Shown here: positions 11,211 to 23,240 of the stretch, piece by piece
Layout: each line of letters begins with the position of its first letter
Position numbering within the stretch: the stretch's first letter is position 1
DNA from: Turritopsis dohrnii
Lineage: Eukaryota; Cnidaria; Hydrozoa; Anthoathecata; Oceaniidae
Direction: 5' to 3'
DNA length: 64,000 nt
Assembly: GCA_027922465.2 (NCBI GenBank)
Contig: BQMF02000199.1
Span: 310,001-374,000 of the forward strand
Translations under genes and position numbers: made by a program
The notes under the pieces: generated by a model
What the model saw: the letters and a program-made list of their open reading frames with translations, nothing else
Databases searched by the model: none
Told to the model about the DNA's origin: nothing

Positions 11211-12666
11211 AATTGCCTTCCATAGAGGTTCCAGGCCGTCAAACATGACTGAAATAAGTGATGTGTTTTCAGACACGACGCAGCAATCTGGAATTTCAAT
11301 GGCACCTTTAGCAGGATCTGCTTGTTTTAATGGCAGTTCCCCATTACCCAATTGTAGCAGCCACAAACAGAATTGTTGTTCTTCAGATCTAGCTCTCATG
11401 TTTTGAGTTAATGTGAATTTTGACACTGAAGCCCACAATGCAGAACTGGTTAAGCACACCTCAATAACATCAGTGGGTTATGCTTTCTTTACAACAGGTA
11501 AGCATTGACGGAAATCTCCGCCCCATAACATTACTTTGCCACCAAAAGAAGTATCGTTGTTGCATACATCACGAAGTAATCGATCCATGGCATGAAAAAT
11601 ATGGGTGGAAACCATTGTCGCTTCATCGATGAGAAACAGGTCCACACTTCGTAAGTATTCAGCATGTTTTGATGTTGGAGTTACATTACAAACACTGGTT
11701 TCTAAAACAGGAGCAGGCAAACGAAATAATGAATGCAATGTACACCCACCAGAAAGTAAAGTGGCTGTAATACCTGTATATGCAGCAGTAGCGACTTTCC
11801 AACCTCTTGCCCTACATGCTGCTATAACACAGTTGTATGTAAATGTTTTACCTGTGCCAGCTGTTCCATCAAGATAAAACAATGTATCAGATTGTGCGAA
11901 GGCGTGACGTACATTGGAAACAGCAGATAATATCGCATCTGCTAGAGCCATCTGCTGCTCATTAAGCAGAGGCCTTACCTGAAGTGCCTGGTCAATGTAT
12001 ACATTTAGATCAACTTCTTCCTCGTCAATTTGTTCAATTAACTCAGGAAGGTTTAATTGTGAAAGACATACCAAATTGTTTCAGTATGTTTTCGATATAT
12101 CCCAAAACCTTTTGCTCAGCTTGGGTAACAGTTAATGTGCGCACATAATCCTCACACAATTGATCCTTGAATGTATTCCACAGTTCCAGTGGATTCAATG
12201 GCTCACAGTGTGTCAATATTGTAACGAACAGTTGCCTCAATTGTTGTGGCATTTGGAATGTAGATGCCTCTTCCAATGTATTGTGCCATTCCTCATCATC
12301 TTGAAAAAGACCTCTTTCAATACATGCTTCACGAAATGTATGAAGCAATGAAACACAGAGGAAAAATCTTTCTCCTTCTGTTGGTCTTGCATTGTATAGT
12401 CGAGCAATTATTGGCTTATATGTTTTATCTCTTGCTTTCCATTTTTTATCCTTATCATGAAATACATAATGATATGGAATGTCAGGAAACAGATATTGTT
12501 GGGCATCAGGATCTTCAACATTCAATTTGAACCATGCTGTGAGGTGAGTGTCTCTCATAGATGCCCTTTCTGCAGCTGCATACTCTTCACCAGGCTGAAA
12601 ATAAACCTGTTGAAGATCCGGCAAATGCACTGCCAATCTTTTGATACAGTGTGATTTCTCATGCAT
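11211..12666 (-). pseudogene. Helitron PIF1-like helicase, truncated
   Basis: Continuation of the Helitron protein at 12730-14770. The frame 12666-12043 is the linker region; 12074-11478 holds the helicase core: Walker A GTAGTGKT, Walker B LFLIDEATM, and GGDFRQCLPV. Frame 11459-11211 adds LTQNMRA and WLLQLGNGEL, typical of the next conserved blocks. The final helicase motifs are missing because the sequence changes to the palindrome cluster at about 11205. Small frame jumps between pieces mean it is not translatable as is. In the family, the helicase unwinds donor DNA for rolling-circle transposition; this copy should be inactive. Confidence 0.88.
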
Positions 12667-12729
12667 GGAGAACTCAAATATTCTCCACAGAGCTTCAGGT
12701 GCACTAACATATTGAGCATCTAAAAAAGT

Positions 12730-14770
12730 TTAAATTTCATCATATTGCAATTGTTCATTAATTTCGACTTGCGCTCGATCATGTCCTTTATATACGTATT
12801 TGAATAAATATTTAACACTTTTTATAGAAGTACGGGCTTTCAAATTTATATGTGCATTATATTTCTTTGATAACCAAGGACAGTATGGAACTACCCATCG
12901 ATTATCTAAATCTGCATTTTTAACCCTCACAGTTCAACCATTATTTCGTCTGCGATACAAAGGATAGCCATTAACATTCATTTGTGTTGCATCACAGAAT
13001 GATTTGGGAAAATCTTTGGTACAGTTACCATCGTCTCCCATACAAACAGAAGTCGCATTGTAAATCCCACATGGGCCATGTATCATACACGATTTGATAA
13101 TGTTGTGTAGTTCTGGCTCCTCATCTGGATCAGGAATTTCAGCACATATCAAGCTGTCAACAATTATCAGCATTTTGTAACTTATCCTCTTGTGCTAAAT
13201 GAATAAGAATATGGGCATGAGGTAAAGAACGCTTTTGAAACTCAATCGCATAAAGGTGAGAAATTGTTTTCCCCAATACACCATTTAAAAGTGCTTTCAA
13301 TTTCAAATTAAAAACACGTGCAACTAAATCAGGACGATAATGCGCTGGCTCATTATCTAATTTTTCCGTAATTTCTTTCCATTTTGGATTACACATAAAG
13401 GTGCAGAACAAATCAGGTTTTCCCATTTTAGTCACCATAGCCATTGCATCTTGGTAATTTTGTTGCATAGCTCTTGGACTGCCCTGAAAAGACGATGGTA
13501 ATATCACAGGTCTGCCTGCATTTAAACCTCTATTTCCTGCAACATTGGCAAGATGATCAATCAACCCTTGATATTGCTCAACACGTAACACATTCTGGTT
13601 TCTCCGAATATAGTTGAGACGATCAGATTCAACCTTACAGTAACAGTCAACCGCGAATTGTTGAAATAATCGTTTACCTTTTAAGATGGGATTAAAATTG
13701 CTTCTGTATGAAAACCTATAAGTATAATATTGTAGTGCAGTTGTGCGGCACCGACTACCTGTAGCATATTCAGCTACATGAGGAATATCTGTAGTCCAAC
13801 CAGACTCTCCCCTTGGAAAAAAGACTGGATAAACCATGGGATCCAGATGAGGTGAATCTGTTGGTAGACATTGCAATGGTCTGTCTCGAGGATAAACAAC
13901 AATATCCCGAGTGGCAGGTGGTGCACCATCTTCACCAACAAAAACAGCTGCTACTTCATCATGGTGGGGTAGATTGTAACATCGCCGATCGCCACCACTC
14001 CTTAGGTGCATTCTAACCTAAATTTTAAGATGTAAGACTTTGAAAATAAATGAGGAACAACTTCTGCTGGATGCAAGTTCCCAGTATGATGACAAACCTG
14101 ACCATTAATTCGAAAGACAGGTGGTCCATGACCTGGTGGTACAGCCAATTTTGCACCCATTGACGCAAAAGCGACGGAGCTGTTAAACTTTCTAATATTT
14201 TCTTGAAAGTTTTTTGCTTGATTCGTATTACCTACTAAAATATCTCTTAGATCATTAGGATAGGTAATATCATTAAGATGAATCTTGCCATTATGACAAC
14301 ACTAATGTTAGTTTCGTCTGTAAACATTTTAGCACTACAAAATTGACAATATTTGTCCATAGTGCCTAAATAATGCTGCTCAGGTAGTATATTTGGTTGG
14401 CGCGCAGCACGATGCAAAGGACCATTCATATTACGCCGACCAGCCTGCCTTGCTCTCATATGACACGCATTACTATTTTGCCTGGCTAATCTTCGATCAT
14501 CATTTTCAAGATGGCAAAGTTGAAATTGTCTTTCAGCATTATTAACCCGAATTCGCTTATTTTCAAATGTAACTGGCTGAACAATTTGCTGAACATCTGA
14601 TACACCACCAGCCAAATTATTAGCCTGTATCTCCCTGCGCCTTGCCTCAGTTACATCTTCATGTGCAAATCGGCGCAGAATAACAGAGCGAATTTACTGC
14701 TGATCAGATAGTTGCAAAGCAAACTGGCTATTCCTAAAAGTTGCTTGAAAGCCTGGAATGACATTATAGC
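12730..14770 (-). pseudogene. Helitron Rep (HUH nuclease) and N-terminal domain
   Basis: Order from the N-terminus: after an AG acceptor near 14766, an Arg-rich segment and a CQFC motif (to 14300), then a Helitron_like_N-type block at about 14290-14020 (CCHNGKIHL, FASMGA, FRINGQVCHH), the frame 14011-13157 (FFPRGESGW and the HUH motif HAHILIHL near its end), 13173-12934 (CMIHGPCG, NCTKDFPK), and 12930-12730 with KYLFKYVYKGHD holding the Rep tyrosine region. Frame changes near 14290, 14015, 13165 and 12932, and a stop near 14693, split it. The Rep domain nicks and rejoins single strands in Helitron movement. Homology is clear; this copy is decayed. Confidence 0.88.
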
Positions 14771-15282
14771 CTGTGATATTAAACATGATGTATAAAGTTA
14801 AAACTATAGGTAAAATCAAGTAAATAGATAGCCTATTTACACAAAGATAGGAAGGTATAGCTACCCAAACAAACTGCACAACTTGGTAGAGAATAGAAAT
14901 ACAAAATAATGAAAACATTTAAATAAACAATAACTTTTATAATGATAATAACAAAACATACCTTTATCAAAAGAGGTTTTTATCTTTTGTTATTCTAATC
15001 ACTACTTTTGCAAACAAAATCTAAGAGAAGAAAAAACTTTCATTTAGAATTCACTTTCGTACAATTTGCGAAATATAGAGAATTGAACCCTGGCTCAAGA
15101 TCTGAACGCGCGTTTCAGGTCTTGGCATGGAATGGCGGTAAAGACCGTCCAGATTATGTGCCTTCACAGCACAGAAATAAAAAAAACTTCAAAAATAATA
15201 AAAAAATAATAATAAATTGTCAAAAAACATTGTTAAAATTTTAAACAATTCTACGTTGTAAGAATTCAGAATAGTATATAGA
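14771..15282 (-). other. Upstream part and probable 5' end of the Helitron
   Basis: On the minus strand, 15282 begins A|TCTATATACTATTC, almost the same start as the non-autonomous Helitron at 7140. This is a plausible 5' terminus for the Rep/helicase copy. The stretch up to the first Rep exon is AT-rich with no ORF of interest. The 3' terminus is not found, in line with truncation near 11205. Confidence 0.5.
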
Positions 15283-15613
15283 TAGCGAATAGTTTGTAAT
15301 CTATGATTATTTGAAGTTTCTTTTTTTAGAGATAAAGTTGCAATTCTTACAGCATAGAATTAGTTTGTTAAGTTAATTAGTTAGAATACATGTTTTACTA
15401 TCAATCTTTTCAGTTTCATTGTCATGATTCACTTTTGTTATTGTATTTCAATATCATATCAAATGCTTAATGTTCATACAGAATGTTGAGCGTGATTGTT
15501 TTTTAGTTTGTAAATCGTATAAATAACCTGATGGAAACATTTTAAAATCATGCTGAACCGTTGCTACCTTCAACATAAAATTACCATTAAGTTAAGTAAA
15601 ATTGAGTTTGTCA

Positions 15614-16123
15614 TTATATCTCTCCCTTTTGATTGAAATAAATAGATTGTAGAAAATAAGTTATCTGTTTTCGTTTAGATTGGAAATAACTGACCATCAT
15701 ATCGTCTATGATGCAGCTAACCGTCGAGCTTAGACAAATTGTATCACCTGGCGCCAATGACTCAGGACTCCAATGAATACCAATTATCGAGATATCAAAG
15801 TTCCTCAGAACATTAATAAAATTTGTTTGGAAATTAAATGTTGTATCATATGATATGGAATTACAAACAATGTTATCATTTTTGCTCCTCATTCTTTTGC
15901 TAACATTCTCTCGAGTATGCTCTTCTAACAATTTTGGATCATCAAACTTTTTGGTGAGAACTGTTATAGTAATGTTTGAAAGAATGAGGCAATTGTTGTT
16001 TATGAAATCAATCATCCCAACAAATTTGAAAAGGTTGACAACATGAAGGTGATGGTTCGAAATTGTACAATTCAGGTTAATTGATTAACAGCACCCGTAA
16101 AAAATTTTTACACGGGTCACTAG
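15614..16123 (+). mobile_element. Fragment ending in Helitron-like hairpin-CTAG
   Basis: The end reads CCCGTAAAAAATTTTTACA, then CGGGTCACTAG|T at 16123: a hairpin followed by CTAG before a host T. At 16029-16067 it shares about 36 bases (from AGGTTGACAACATGAAGG) with the end of the Rep-like copy at 16709. A minus-strand frame of 133 codons (16015-15614) overlaps; I do not recognise it. The 5' end is not identified. Confidence 0.6.
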
Positions 16124-16245
16124 TATATAATATAAACTTGTCTATGAAAATATATACAAAATATACAAAATGTGTGTGAACTCAACAGAAACAAAACTTT
16201 TTCTCTTTTAAGCTGTGTAAACAAAACTAAGAAGCGAACAAGAAA

Positions 16246-16723
16246 ATGGATGGCAATCAGTCGGACGAACTTGATTTGACGCAAAGCCTTGGTATGCAGG
16301 ACAATAAGCATACTTATCTCATAACATACGCACAGGCGAGCCTGACCAATTTCCCCGATTGCCCCAGTTCTGCTGGGTGTTTCCTTGAAGCGTTTAACGA
16401 GGGCAGTAGTAAGGCTACCGTAGAGCATTGGGCCTGCTGCATGGAAGATCATGTGGATTGAGGTAAGCACTACCACATGTGTATGAAACTCACAGGTACT
16501 CGCAGATGGAATCCTGTTAAAGATTCGATCAATAGAACTCATGGTATATCCATACACTTTTCTGCACAGCACTGCTTATGGGTATGTTGTGAAAGGCAAG
16601 GCACCCAGATGTTGCTGCCATTGGATCGCCAAAAACAAAAAAGGCCATGACTACTGAGTACTTGAAACAGGCACGAAGCAGAAAATCGACTTGCAACAAC
16701 CGTCAGGAAAGGTTGACAACATG
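16246..16723 (+). pseudogene. Rep-like (HUH endonuclease-like) ORF
   Basis: The frame opens with an acidic leader, then YLITYAQASL, resembling Rep motif I; WACCMEDH; one TGA at 16459; then in the same frame KHYHMCMKL, a good HUH-type motif II (H-x-H), and TGTRRWNPVKDS. After a frame change near 16570 a Y-x-x-K-like stretch (YGYVVK) follows, then HPDVAAIGSPKTKKAM and a basic tail ending RLTT at about 16719. The order motif I, HUH, Y-x-x-K is that of rolling-circle replication initiators, including CRESS-type Rep. No helicase domain follows. The copy is broken by one stop and one shift. Its terminus at 16833 is Helitron-like. A transposon-borne Rep is my inference; I cannot place it in a named family. 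Confidence 0.62.
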
Positions 16724-16801
16724 AAGGTGATGGTTCGAAATTGTTAGATGGACTATCTCAATATAATATCACGTTAATTCATAAAACGCATTCTTTAACA
16801 G

Positions 16802-16833
16802 CATCCGTAAAAAATTTTTACACCGGTCACTAG
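16802..16833 (+). mobile_element. Helitron-like 3' end after the Rep-like ORF
   Basis: CCGTAAAAAATTTTTACA, CGGTCACTAG, then T. This is the same design as at 16091-16123, with one arm mismatch. The base after the CTAG begins Penelope-like coding sequence, so this element is inserted into, or joined to, that retroelement. Confidence 0.68.
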
Positions 16834-18143
16834 TTTCCAATAATCGTGTTAACTCATCTTTATGCAGACCATTAACAGTTGGTGGACTCGGGAAAAAGCT
16901 CATTAAGACAAATATCAATAGTCTCCTCTAATGGTATATTCGTGAAAAGTGAGTCCACATCTAAGCTATCCATAAAATGATTGGTATCTTGAGAGCAAAT
17001 TTCATTCGCAAAATAAAATGAGTCCTTAACTGTAAAATCGTTAACTGTCAATGGAGCAAGAAGAGGGACTAGGTACTTAGCCAAACTGTATGTGGGTGTA
17101 TCTATAGCCGACAGAGTGGGACGAAATTTGGGAATACCATTGACACAGGGTTTGTGAACGTTGGCAAGGCCGTATAGTACACCTGGTCTCGAACCAGTTG
17201 GGCTAAGTTTTTTATACGTGTCATTATACATTAAACCTTTTCGTAGCAGAGACTTGTAACATTCCCCAAGTTTGTTTTCCATATTCAAAACATAATTCAA
17301 ATCCTTACCAATAGGCGGATCTAATTTATAAAATGTCATTGTGTCATTAAGAAGAGATTTAACACTTTTAATATAACTACATTTGTCAATGATTACAACG
17401 CTATTGCCTTTGTTAGGCTTTTGAATAATAATGTTTTTGTTTTTGACCGACCAGGGCTTTGAGCTCAGCTACGGATAAATTATCCCTCGAGTTGTTTTGG
17501 CTGTTGTAATCATTGAACGATGATAAAGCAGTATCCTTAAGTCTGGCCTTGACTATGTCAAGATCTAAATTGTGTTTGAGATCAGATTTCATATCACGAA
17601 AAAGTAGTTCAAAGGGTAATAAATAATCCTCATATTTAATACTCTTGGGGCAATAGCAAAATTAAGTCCTTTGCATAAAACAGACTTTTCCATATCAGAC
17701 AAAACATATGATGAAAAGTTGAAAATAACTTTCGGGTCATGACTCATGTTGTTCTTCTTATTAGAAATTAACTTCCGTAGTTTCCGATCCTGGATGAGGC
17801 CAGAATCCTTTAACTTCTTGTCATTGGATAACAGGAACAAGGTAGAAATATGAGAAAAGTCAATAAAATTTAGTATGTTAGCCAAGTATGTCCTTAAAAT
17901 GTCAAACTTAGACTGTAATGAGCGAATTTTAGATTTCTTAATCTTGATCTCTTCTTTCAGCAAGATCTTCTGACAGTTGTAATATGCCTCTGACGAAGGT
18001 AGAATTTTGTTAGACACTTTAACCTTCACAAATACAGGGATGACATCGCTTTCCAAGCATTCGTTTAGAAATTTCAAATCGAGTTGGCATAATTGGACTT
18101 TGAAATCAAGTGTTTCAAATTTTACGAACTTTCTTATCCTCAT
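16834..18143 (-). pseudogene. Penelope-like element reverse transcriptase
   Basis: Frame 18143-17589 is the N-terminal part of Penelope-like proteins (FVKFETLDFK, VLSDMEKSVLCKGLNF). Bridging pieces at 17580-17345 carry IIIQKPNKGN-like and VVIIDKC motifs in shifted frames. Frame 17339-16872 is the start of the reverse transcriptase (GLANVHKP, FRPTLSA, DSLFTNIPLEETI). A frameshift near 16880 precedes NGLHKDELTRLLE, and the protein is cut at 16834 by the CTAG end of the neighbouring element. The catalytic YADD-type block and any GIY-YIG endonuclease are absent. Family assignment is confident; the copy is dead. Confidence 0.85.
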
Positions 18144-18399
18144 ACCTTCGCTTTATTACTTCCGGCACAGAATATTTTGTTGGAAACCGTATGCGAATGA
18201 TAAACAGGAACACAAAACCAATCACCGCGACAAACATACTTATATTCGAACAAAATTGGTGAAAAAGTTGAAATGGCAAATACATGTTTACGACTTACGG
18301 CGAATCAGCGACTTACAGCGTTGTCCAGAGAATTAGTGGTTGACAGAAGAATGTTTCAATCTCATGTTGTAAGCTTGAAGTGTAGTATCAGATGAAGAT

Positions 18400-18452
18400 G
18401 AAGTATAAGGGGTCAGTCCTCACTGTTTTTGAGTTTTTGATCCCTTATACGG
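18400..18452. repeat. Small hairpin
   Basis: GTATAAGGGGTCA and its near complement TGATCCCTTATAC face each other across about 27 bases. Another GGTATGGAATTACCAT-type palindrome lies at about 18675-18700. No coding context. Confidence 0.45.
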
Positions 18453-19854
18453 TATGGAGTTACCATGCACTCAGGTTCAGTTTTCATCAAAATTAGTTTG
18501 AAAATGTCTATAATCAAATTCTCGGAATGAAATATAATCAAGTGAACTGAACCAACAAATAAAATTTAGACCGTGAATGGCTGTGTAGCGCCCACTTACT
18601 TGAGCTTCCGAATAGTTTTTGTAATTTGTGGTTTAGGGAATAATGGGTTGTTTAATCAGTCATTTGCCGTCGAGTGTATGGTAATTCCATACCATAGTTT
18701 ATTTTAGTTTATTTAGTTTGTTATTGTAGTTTATTTAGTTAGAAAATATGTTGTTATATACAGGATAAATCTTTATTTAGTCGTTACAAATCACTTGCGA
18801 ATCTTATTCTATAAGAAGTCTGTTGTTATCTAAATGAGAGTTCAGGTAGAGCTGGAATAAAAGTAGTTACATACTTCCTTTGATCTTTATTTCACTGTTT
18901 TGTGAAATGACATTACAGCTTATGGTTTAAGAGAAAAACTTCTTTGTCAGTTTGAGAGATTACTATTCCTTAAAGTTAGTTCATTGGGTTTATTGAAGAT
19001 AAAGATGTTATTGTCTCTGTGTTAAAGATAATGAATGGGATATGCTGATGTCAGCAGAAATACAACAATTGAGAAATTGGCTGCTGTTTATTAATAACAA
19101 AGGTAACCGTAAATAAATAAATCACATCTTCTTTCTTAACTAAAAAAATTGATCAATTTAATTCATTATCTTTAACTTATATTTATTCAGATTTTCTAGA
19201 TTTATAGTATAGTATTAAGGTCAACTTGGTGTTGGTAGTTCATGGGAAAAACCTTTCTTGACAGTATCCAATGGGTAACCGTATCTACTGTAGTCTAGAT
19301 GGCATTGTCAAGGTAATTGCGAATGAAAGTTTAGTTGGAAGATATATTGTTGGCTGCACATTTCGAATTTCAAATTCAACCTTAACTTTATTCATTTATT
19401 TTTTCAGATTCATTGGTTTCTCTAAGAAATAAAATGTCATCAATTTTTAAACATTCACTTTTCGGAATATCCCATATTCCAACTGCATGCCTACGTAGAG
19501 GCAATGCACTCGCTATTCACCGAGAATTATTATTTCCAAGAATAAATGGACTAAACCAAAAAACACATTGGAAGACGGTTAACGAAGTTGATATACACTT
19601 TTGCAAGAGTGATTAAAGATAACCTTTATTTGGTTTATTTACTTATTTGTTTATGCGATCTTTGTAGTATTGTCAACACTTTTTCACGAGAATTTATGTT
19701 TCTGCTGAACATTCTATAACAATTTTTGCTCACCCTTATAGTCAACATTTCCGAAATTAAAACCTGTTCAAAATTTTTACCCGAGTTAAAACCATCCCAT
19801 ACATTTTTTATCAGTTTTTGGAGCCAATTCCTTAATTTGATTTTTCGTGAAGTA
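18453..19854. other. No gene recognised
   Basis: AT-rich sequence with TTTATTTAGTT-type simple repeats near 18700-18740. A 67-codon frame at 19413-19616 has no recognisable motif. Confidence 0.45.
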
Positions 19855-19901
19855 GACGCATACAGAACATGGGTGGCGAGCAACGCCGCTTTGGCGGCTA
19901 G
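19855..19901 (+). mobile_element. Helitron 3' end, GC-hairpin type
   Basis: ACATGGGTGGCGAGC, then a hairpin GCCGCTTTGGCGGC and CTAG|T at 19898-19902. The same motif block ends the full copies at 33310-34215 and 50866-51692. The rest of this copy is not identifiable upstream; a TCTATATATA run starts at the next base. Confidence 0.7.
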
Positions 19902-20589
19902 TCTATATATATATATTATTCTTTAATAGTATATATACCATAATGTTTAATTTGAATTTTCAGGTTTTTGGTTTAACATCTTTAGATCAAAATGATGTTT
20001 GTCACAAATTCAGTCCACTTCTACTGAGATGTGCAGAAGTAATCCAGTATGAATGTTTATTTCATGAATGAAGTCATCAACATTTCTGGATGATATTTCA
20101 ACAGATCATGCAATGAGCACTCCACATCTCCTCCGTGGAGAAAGGACCTTTTGAATTTGGCGAGCTATCCTAATTGTGTGGATGGCATACTTTATTCTAT
20201 ACTATTGATATTGGAGGCAAACTGGCAACTGCTGCTCTATTTAAGGTATTTCATATATTAAAACATTCCATATACATTATCTTTGTATTAGTTTATATAA
20301 ACAACGGGTTTGATACTTTGATAAATTTAAATGCATAGAGTTTGGTATTTTCCATGGATTTTTTTGCAGTAATTGGCGTAATCTTTTTTCGGATTTGATT
20401 TAAAGGCATAGCATCAAGGAGTGTATAGTGGTTAATGTATACAATGATTGGGATATTATTGCAGCACAGAAGTATAGATTGGACTCTTCCAACTGTATGT
20501 TACATAAAAGTATCCTCTATTATTTTAAAAAGAGCTTTTAATGGTAGTATCAGATAATTTCTTCCTAATTTTTTACAATTTTCAAATCG

Positions 20590-22313
20590 TTTTTGATGAC
20601 TTTTAGCCATGAAACCTGTGAACAGCTCCAAGATGTTTAAAAAACTTGTGACAACAAATAAAGGGTCAGTTACCAATACCTTGCCAAAAGCTTTTGCACC
20701 ATATCGAAAATAATTTAAGGCATATGCACCTGATTATGTTGTTTATTGTCACAGAATGGCTCGCTATGTTAAAGCAAGCAGTAATGCAGACAAAAAGTAA
20801 GAATTGTTGAAATGATTCAGCTGTGTATCATTTATATACCTCGTGTATACTTTGTGAAGCTAGAGTAAATTTTTCCTGTTTAGGTACTTCAAGATTGAAG
20901 GTCTTGGTGATGAAATGAGATGGCAACATAGCATAAAGAATTTTATTTTTGAAAAATGCAATACACAGAGCCTTGAAATTAAATCCATAGCTGAAGAATA
21001 TGAAGATAAAGAGCAATTAGATTTAAACCAACAGTTCATTGTTCTTTCATCTTGTCCAAATTTTCACCGCTGGGTAACCAAAAAATTCATGGTGTCAAAA
21101 TGCATGAACACTTTCTCCCCTTTAGCAAATCTCCTCGAAATCAAATTATGAATGGTATTATTTGACTAAATTTGATAGTTAAATAGAGTGTTCAATTATA
21201 CATTTAAAAAAATACTAGAATACTCTATACTATCACTTCAAACTGGTCAAGTTGATTAGGATGTTGTTGCTTCCATACAAGATTTTGTTAAATCCCTTCT
21301 GAATCTTGTTATTGATGGAAAATACCATTTAGATGTAGCGCCAGCTCTGATTAAGTGAGTAAGTGTGGAAAATCTGCTCGAAAAATACAACTGCAATCGA
21401 AAGATCTCTTGGATCACTTGGGCTTATCCATTGAAGAATTTGAAGATTTGCAGAAGGAGACTGAAATGATGGAAAGTATGTATGAAAAATTTAAGAAAAG
21501 TTTGTTGTCAGATGGTACCATTCTTTGGCGTTTGCACACAGATTCTAAACAAGTAGTGGTGCTAAATGATTATCATTCTGAAAAGGGATATTTCAAGGCA
21601 TGTCTCTTATTTGTACACCTTGTCTGTCATTGCTCTTTTGAATGTTATAGATACTGAAATTTCCAAGAAATTGTTTCTTTAATCATTGTTGTTTTCTTTT
21701 AGTTTAATGATTATTTACTGTAACCTGTACCTTGATTGATGATCATAACACCCTTTCTTGCACCTGTGAAAGTTATAAAGTATTAATGGCAATTGTTCCA
21801 ACAACCTTCGGACAAAATGAATGGGATGGTATCACTTGTTGCCATTGCTGTATTATTACTGAAATACTTAGTGAGGTAATACAGTTTTTGTAGATAAAAT
21901 TTTGTTTCTGTTCTTGAAATAACTTTTCCTTCCTTTTGAATTTTTTGTTTAGTTCCCAATTGGATCACGCTTACCAAGCAGGCAACAGTTTCGTCTAAAT
22001 TGCAAATTGCAAACACAATTAATGATGGGATGAGGGTAGTCCGTATGCCAGTGATTCCCTTGCGATCATCAAATAGAGATGTGGAAAAGTTTTCTATTCG
22101 TAGTTCTTCTGATGGCGTTGAATTTGTCCATCTGTTCAAATCTAATATAAATAATAATGTCTTTGTTAATTGCTGCTCCGGTCTTTGTCAGTCACACTTT
22201 TCGAAGAAGCGAAAATTGATCAACGTTTTTGATTGCAAAGATATTTGTGGGCACTTGGAAACCTTTAAACAATACGCTCTTCAAACCAAATCGAAATCAC
22301 AGTCTTTTGAATA
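20590..22313 (+). other. Exon-like blocks, unrecognised
   Basis: Several open blocks look protein-coding: about 20608-20800, 20884-21150, 21355-21597 (frame with a helical, acidic stretch LSIEEFEDLQKE), about 21700-21850 (CTLIDDHNTLSCTC, reminiscent of a SWIM-type zinc site) and 22000-22313 (rich in Cys near NCCSGLCQSHF). GT or AG signals border some of them. I cannot assemble one frame or name a family. They lie directly upstream of a P-element-like transposase and may belong to it or to another mobile element. Confidence 0.4.
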
Positions 22314-22740
22314 ATGTCTGTGAAAACATTCGTGTGGAGCCAGAGATGATGATGGTAATGAAGATGAATATCTGATACAGGGTTCTGAAGATAATGAGTC
22401 AGTAGGCGAAAATTTGCCACAGTTATTGATATTATTTATGTTTAACAATAATTTTAGATAAATATTCTTTCTTGTGATTGACTATTCCATTGTTACACAT
22501 TGGGATGTGTTTTAACCCATTAATACTTGCGTACATTGACTTTATTCGGTCGTTCAAAATATTTTATGCTTTCATTTACATACAAAATCCATTCATTGAG
22601 ATATTGATCACTATAACAATCACTTTCAAATTATTATCGTGCCATTTATGAGTAATAATTTTTTTGTAGCTTGAATGGCAAACGACGTTTGATGATCGTT
22701 TCTTGTATGGATTTGACTGTGTCACAACTCTTTACACGTC

Positions 22741-23240
22741 TGCGGAGATGTGCAGCAAATCATTCACGTAAAACTGCTGAAGAAATGGCCACGTCAAACT
22801 GCCGTACGTCACTTGAGTAGGAGTCGAAAACTGCTACAAGATCTGTATTATCTCAGCAAAAAGGCCTGCGAAGGTGTGCAGCAAACCACTTACGTAGAAC
22901 TGCTGAACAATGGACAACTTCGAACTGCCTTACGTCACTTGCGTAGGAATCAACAACTGCTAGAAGATCTGTATGATGTCGGTAAAACGTCTGCGGAGAT
23001 GTACAGCAAGTCACTCACGTAAAACTGCTGAACAAATGGACACGTCGAATTGCCGTACGTCACTTGCGTAGGAGTCTAAAACAGCTACTAGATCTGTATA
23101 TTTCAGCAAAACGTCTGCGGAGATGAGCAGCAAATCACTCACGTAAAACTGCTGAAGAAATGGACACGTCGAACTGCCATACGTCACTTGCGTAGGAGTC
23201 GAAAACTGCTACAAGATCTGTATTATCTCTGCAAAACGCC
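22741..23240 (+). repeat. Four tandem copies of a ~125-bp unit
   Basis: Unit starts (TGCGGAGATG-like) lie at 22741, 22867, 22992 and 23116, and the array ends at 23241: spacings 126, 125, 124, 125. Copies share CACGTAAAACTGCTGAA and GAACTGCC, then a CTGCTACAAGATCTGTAT core. Spacing is not a fixed multiple of three, so the array cannot be one long repeated reading frame. Its last copy runs directly into the P-element-like coding block. Confidence 0.85.

Noticed and set aside
11605..12654. Plus-strand frames opposite the Helitron helicase
   Set aside because: Antisense shadows of the clear helicase frames.
15060..15180. B-box-like GGTTCAATTCT on minus, possible tRNA or SINE
   Set aside because: No A-box at proper distance, no cloverleaf, no second copy in the window.
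22741..23240. CRISPR array
   Set aside because: Whole units repeat with no unique spacers, and the DNA is eukaryotic.
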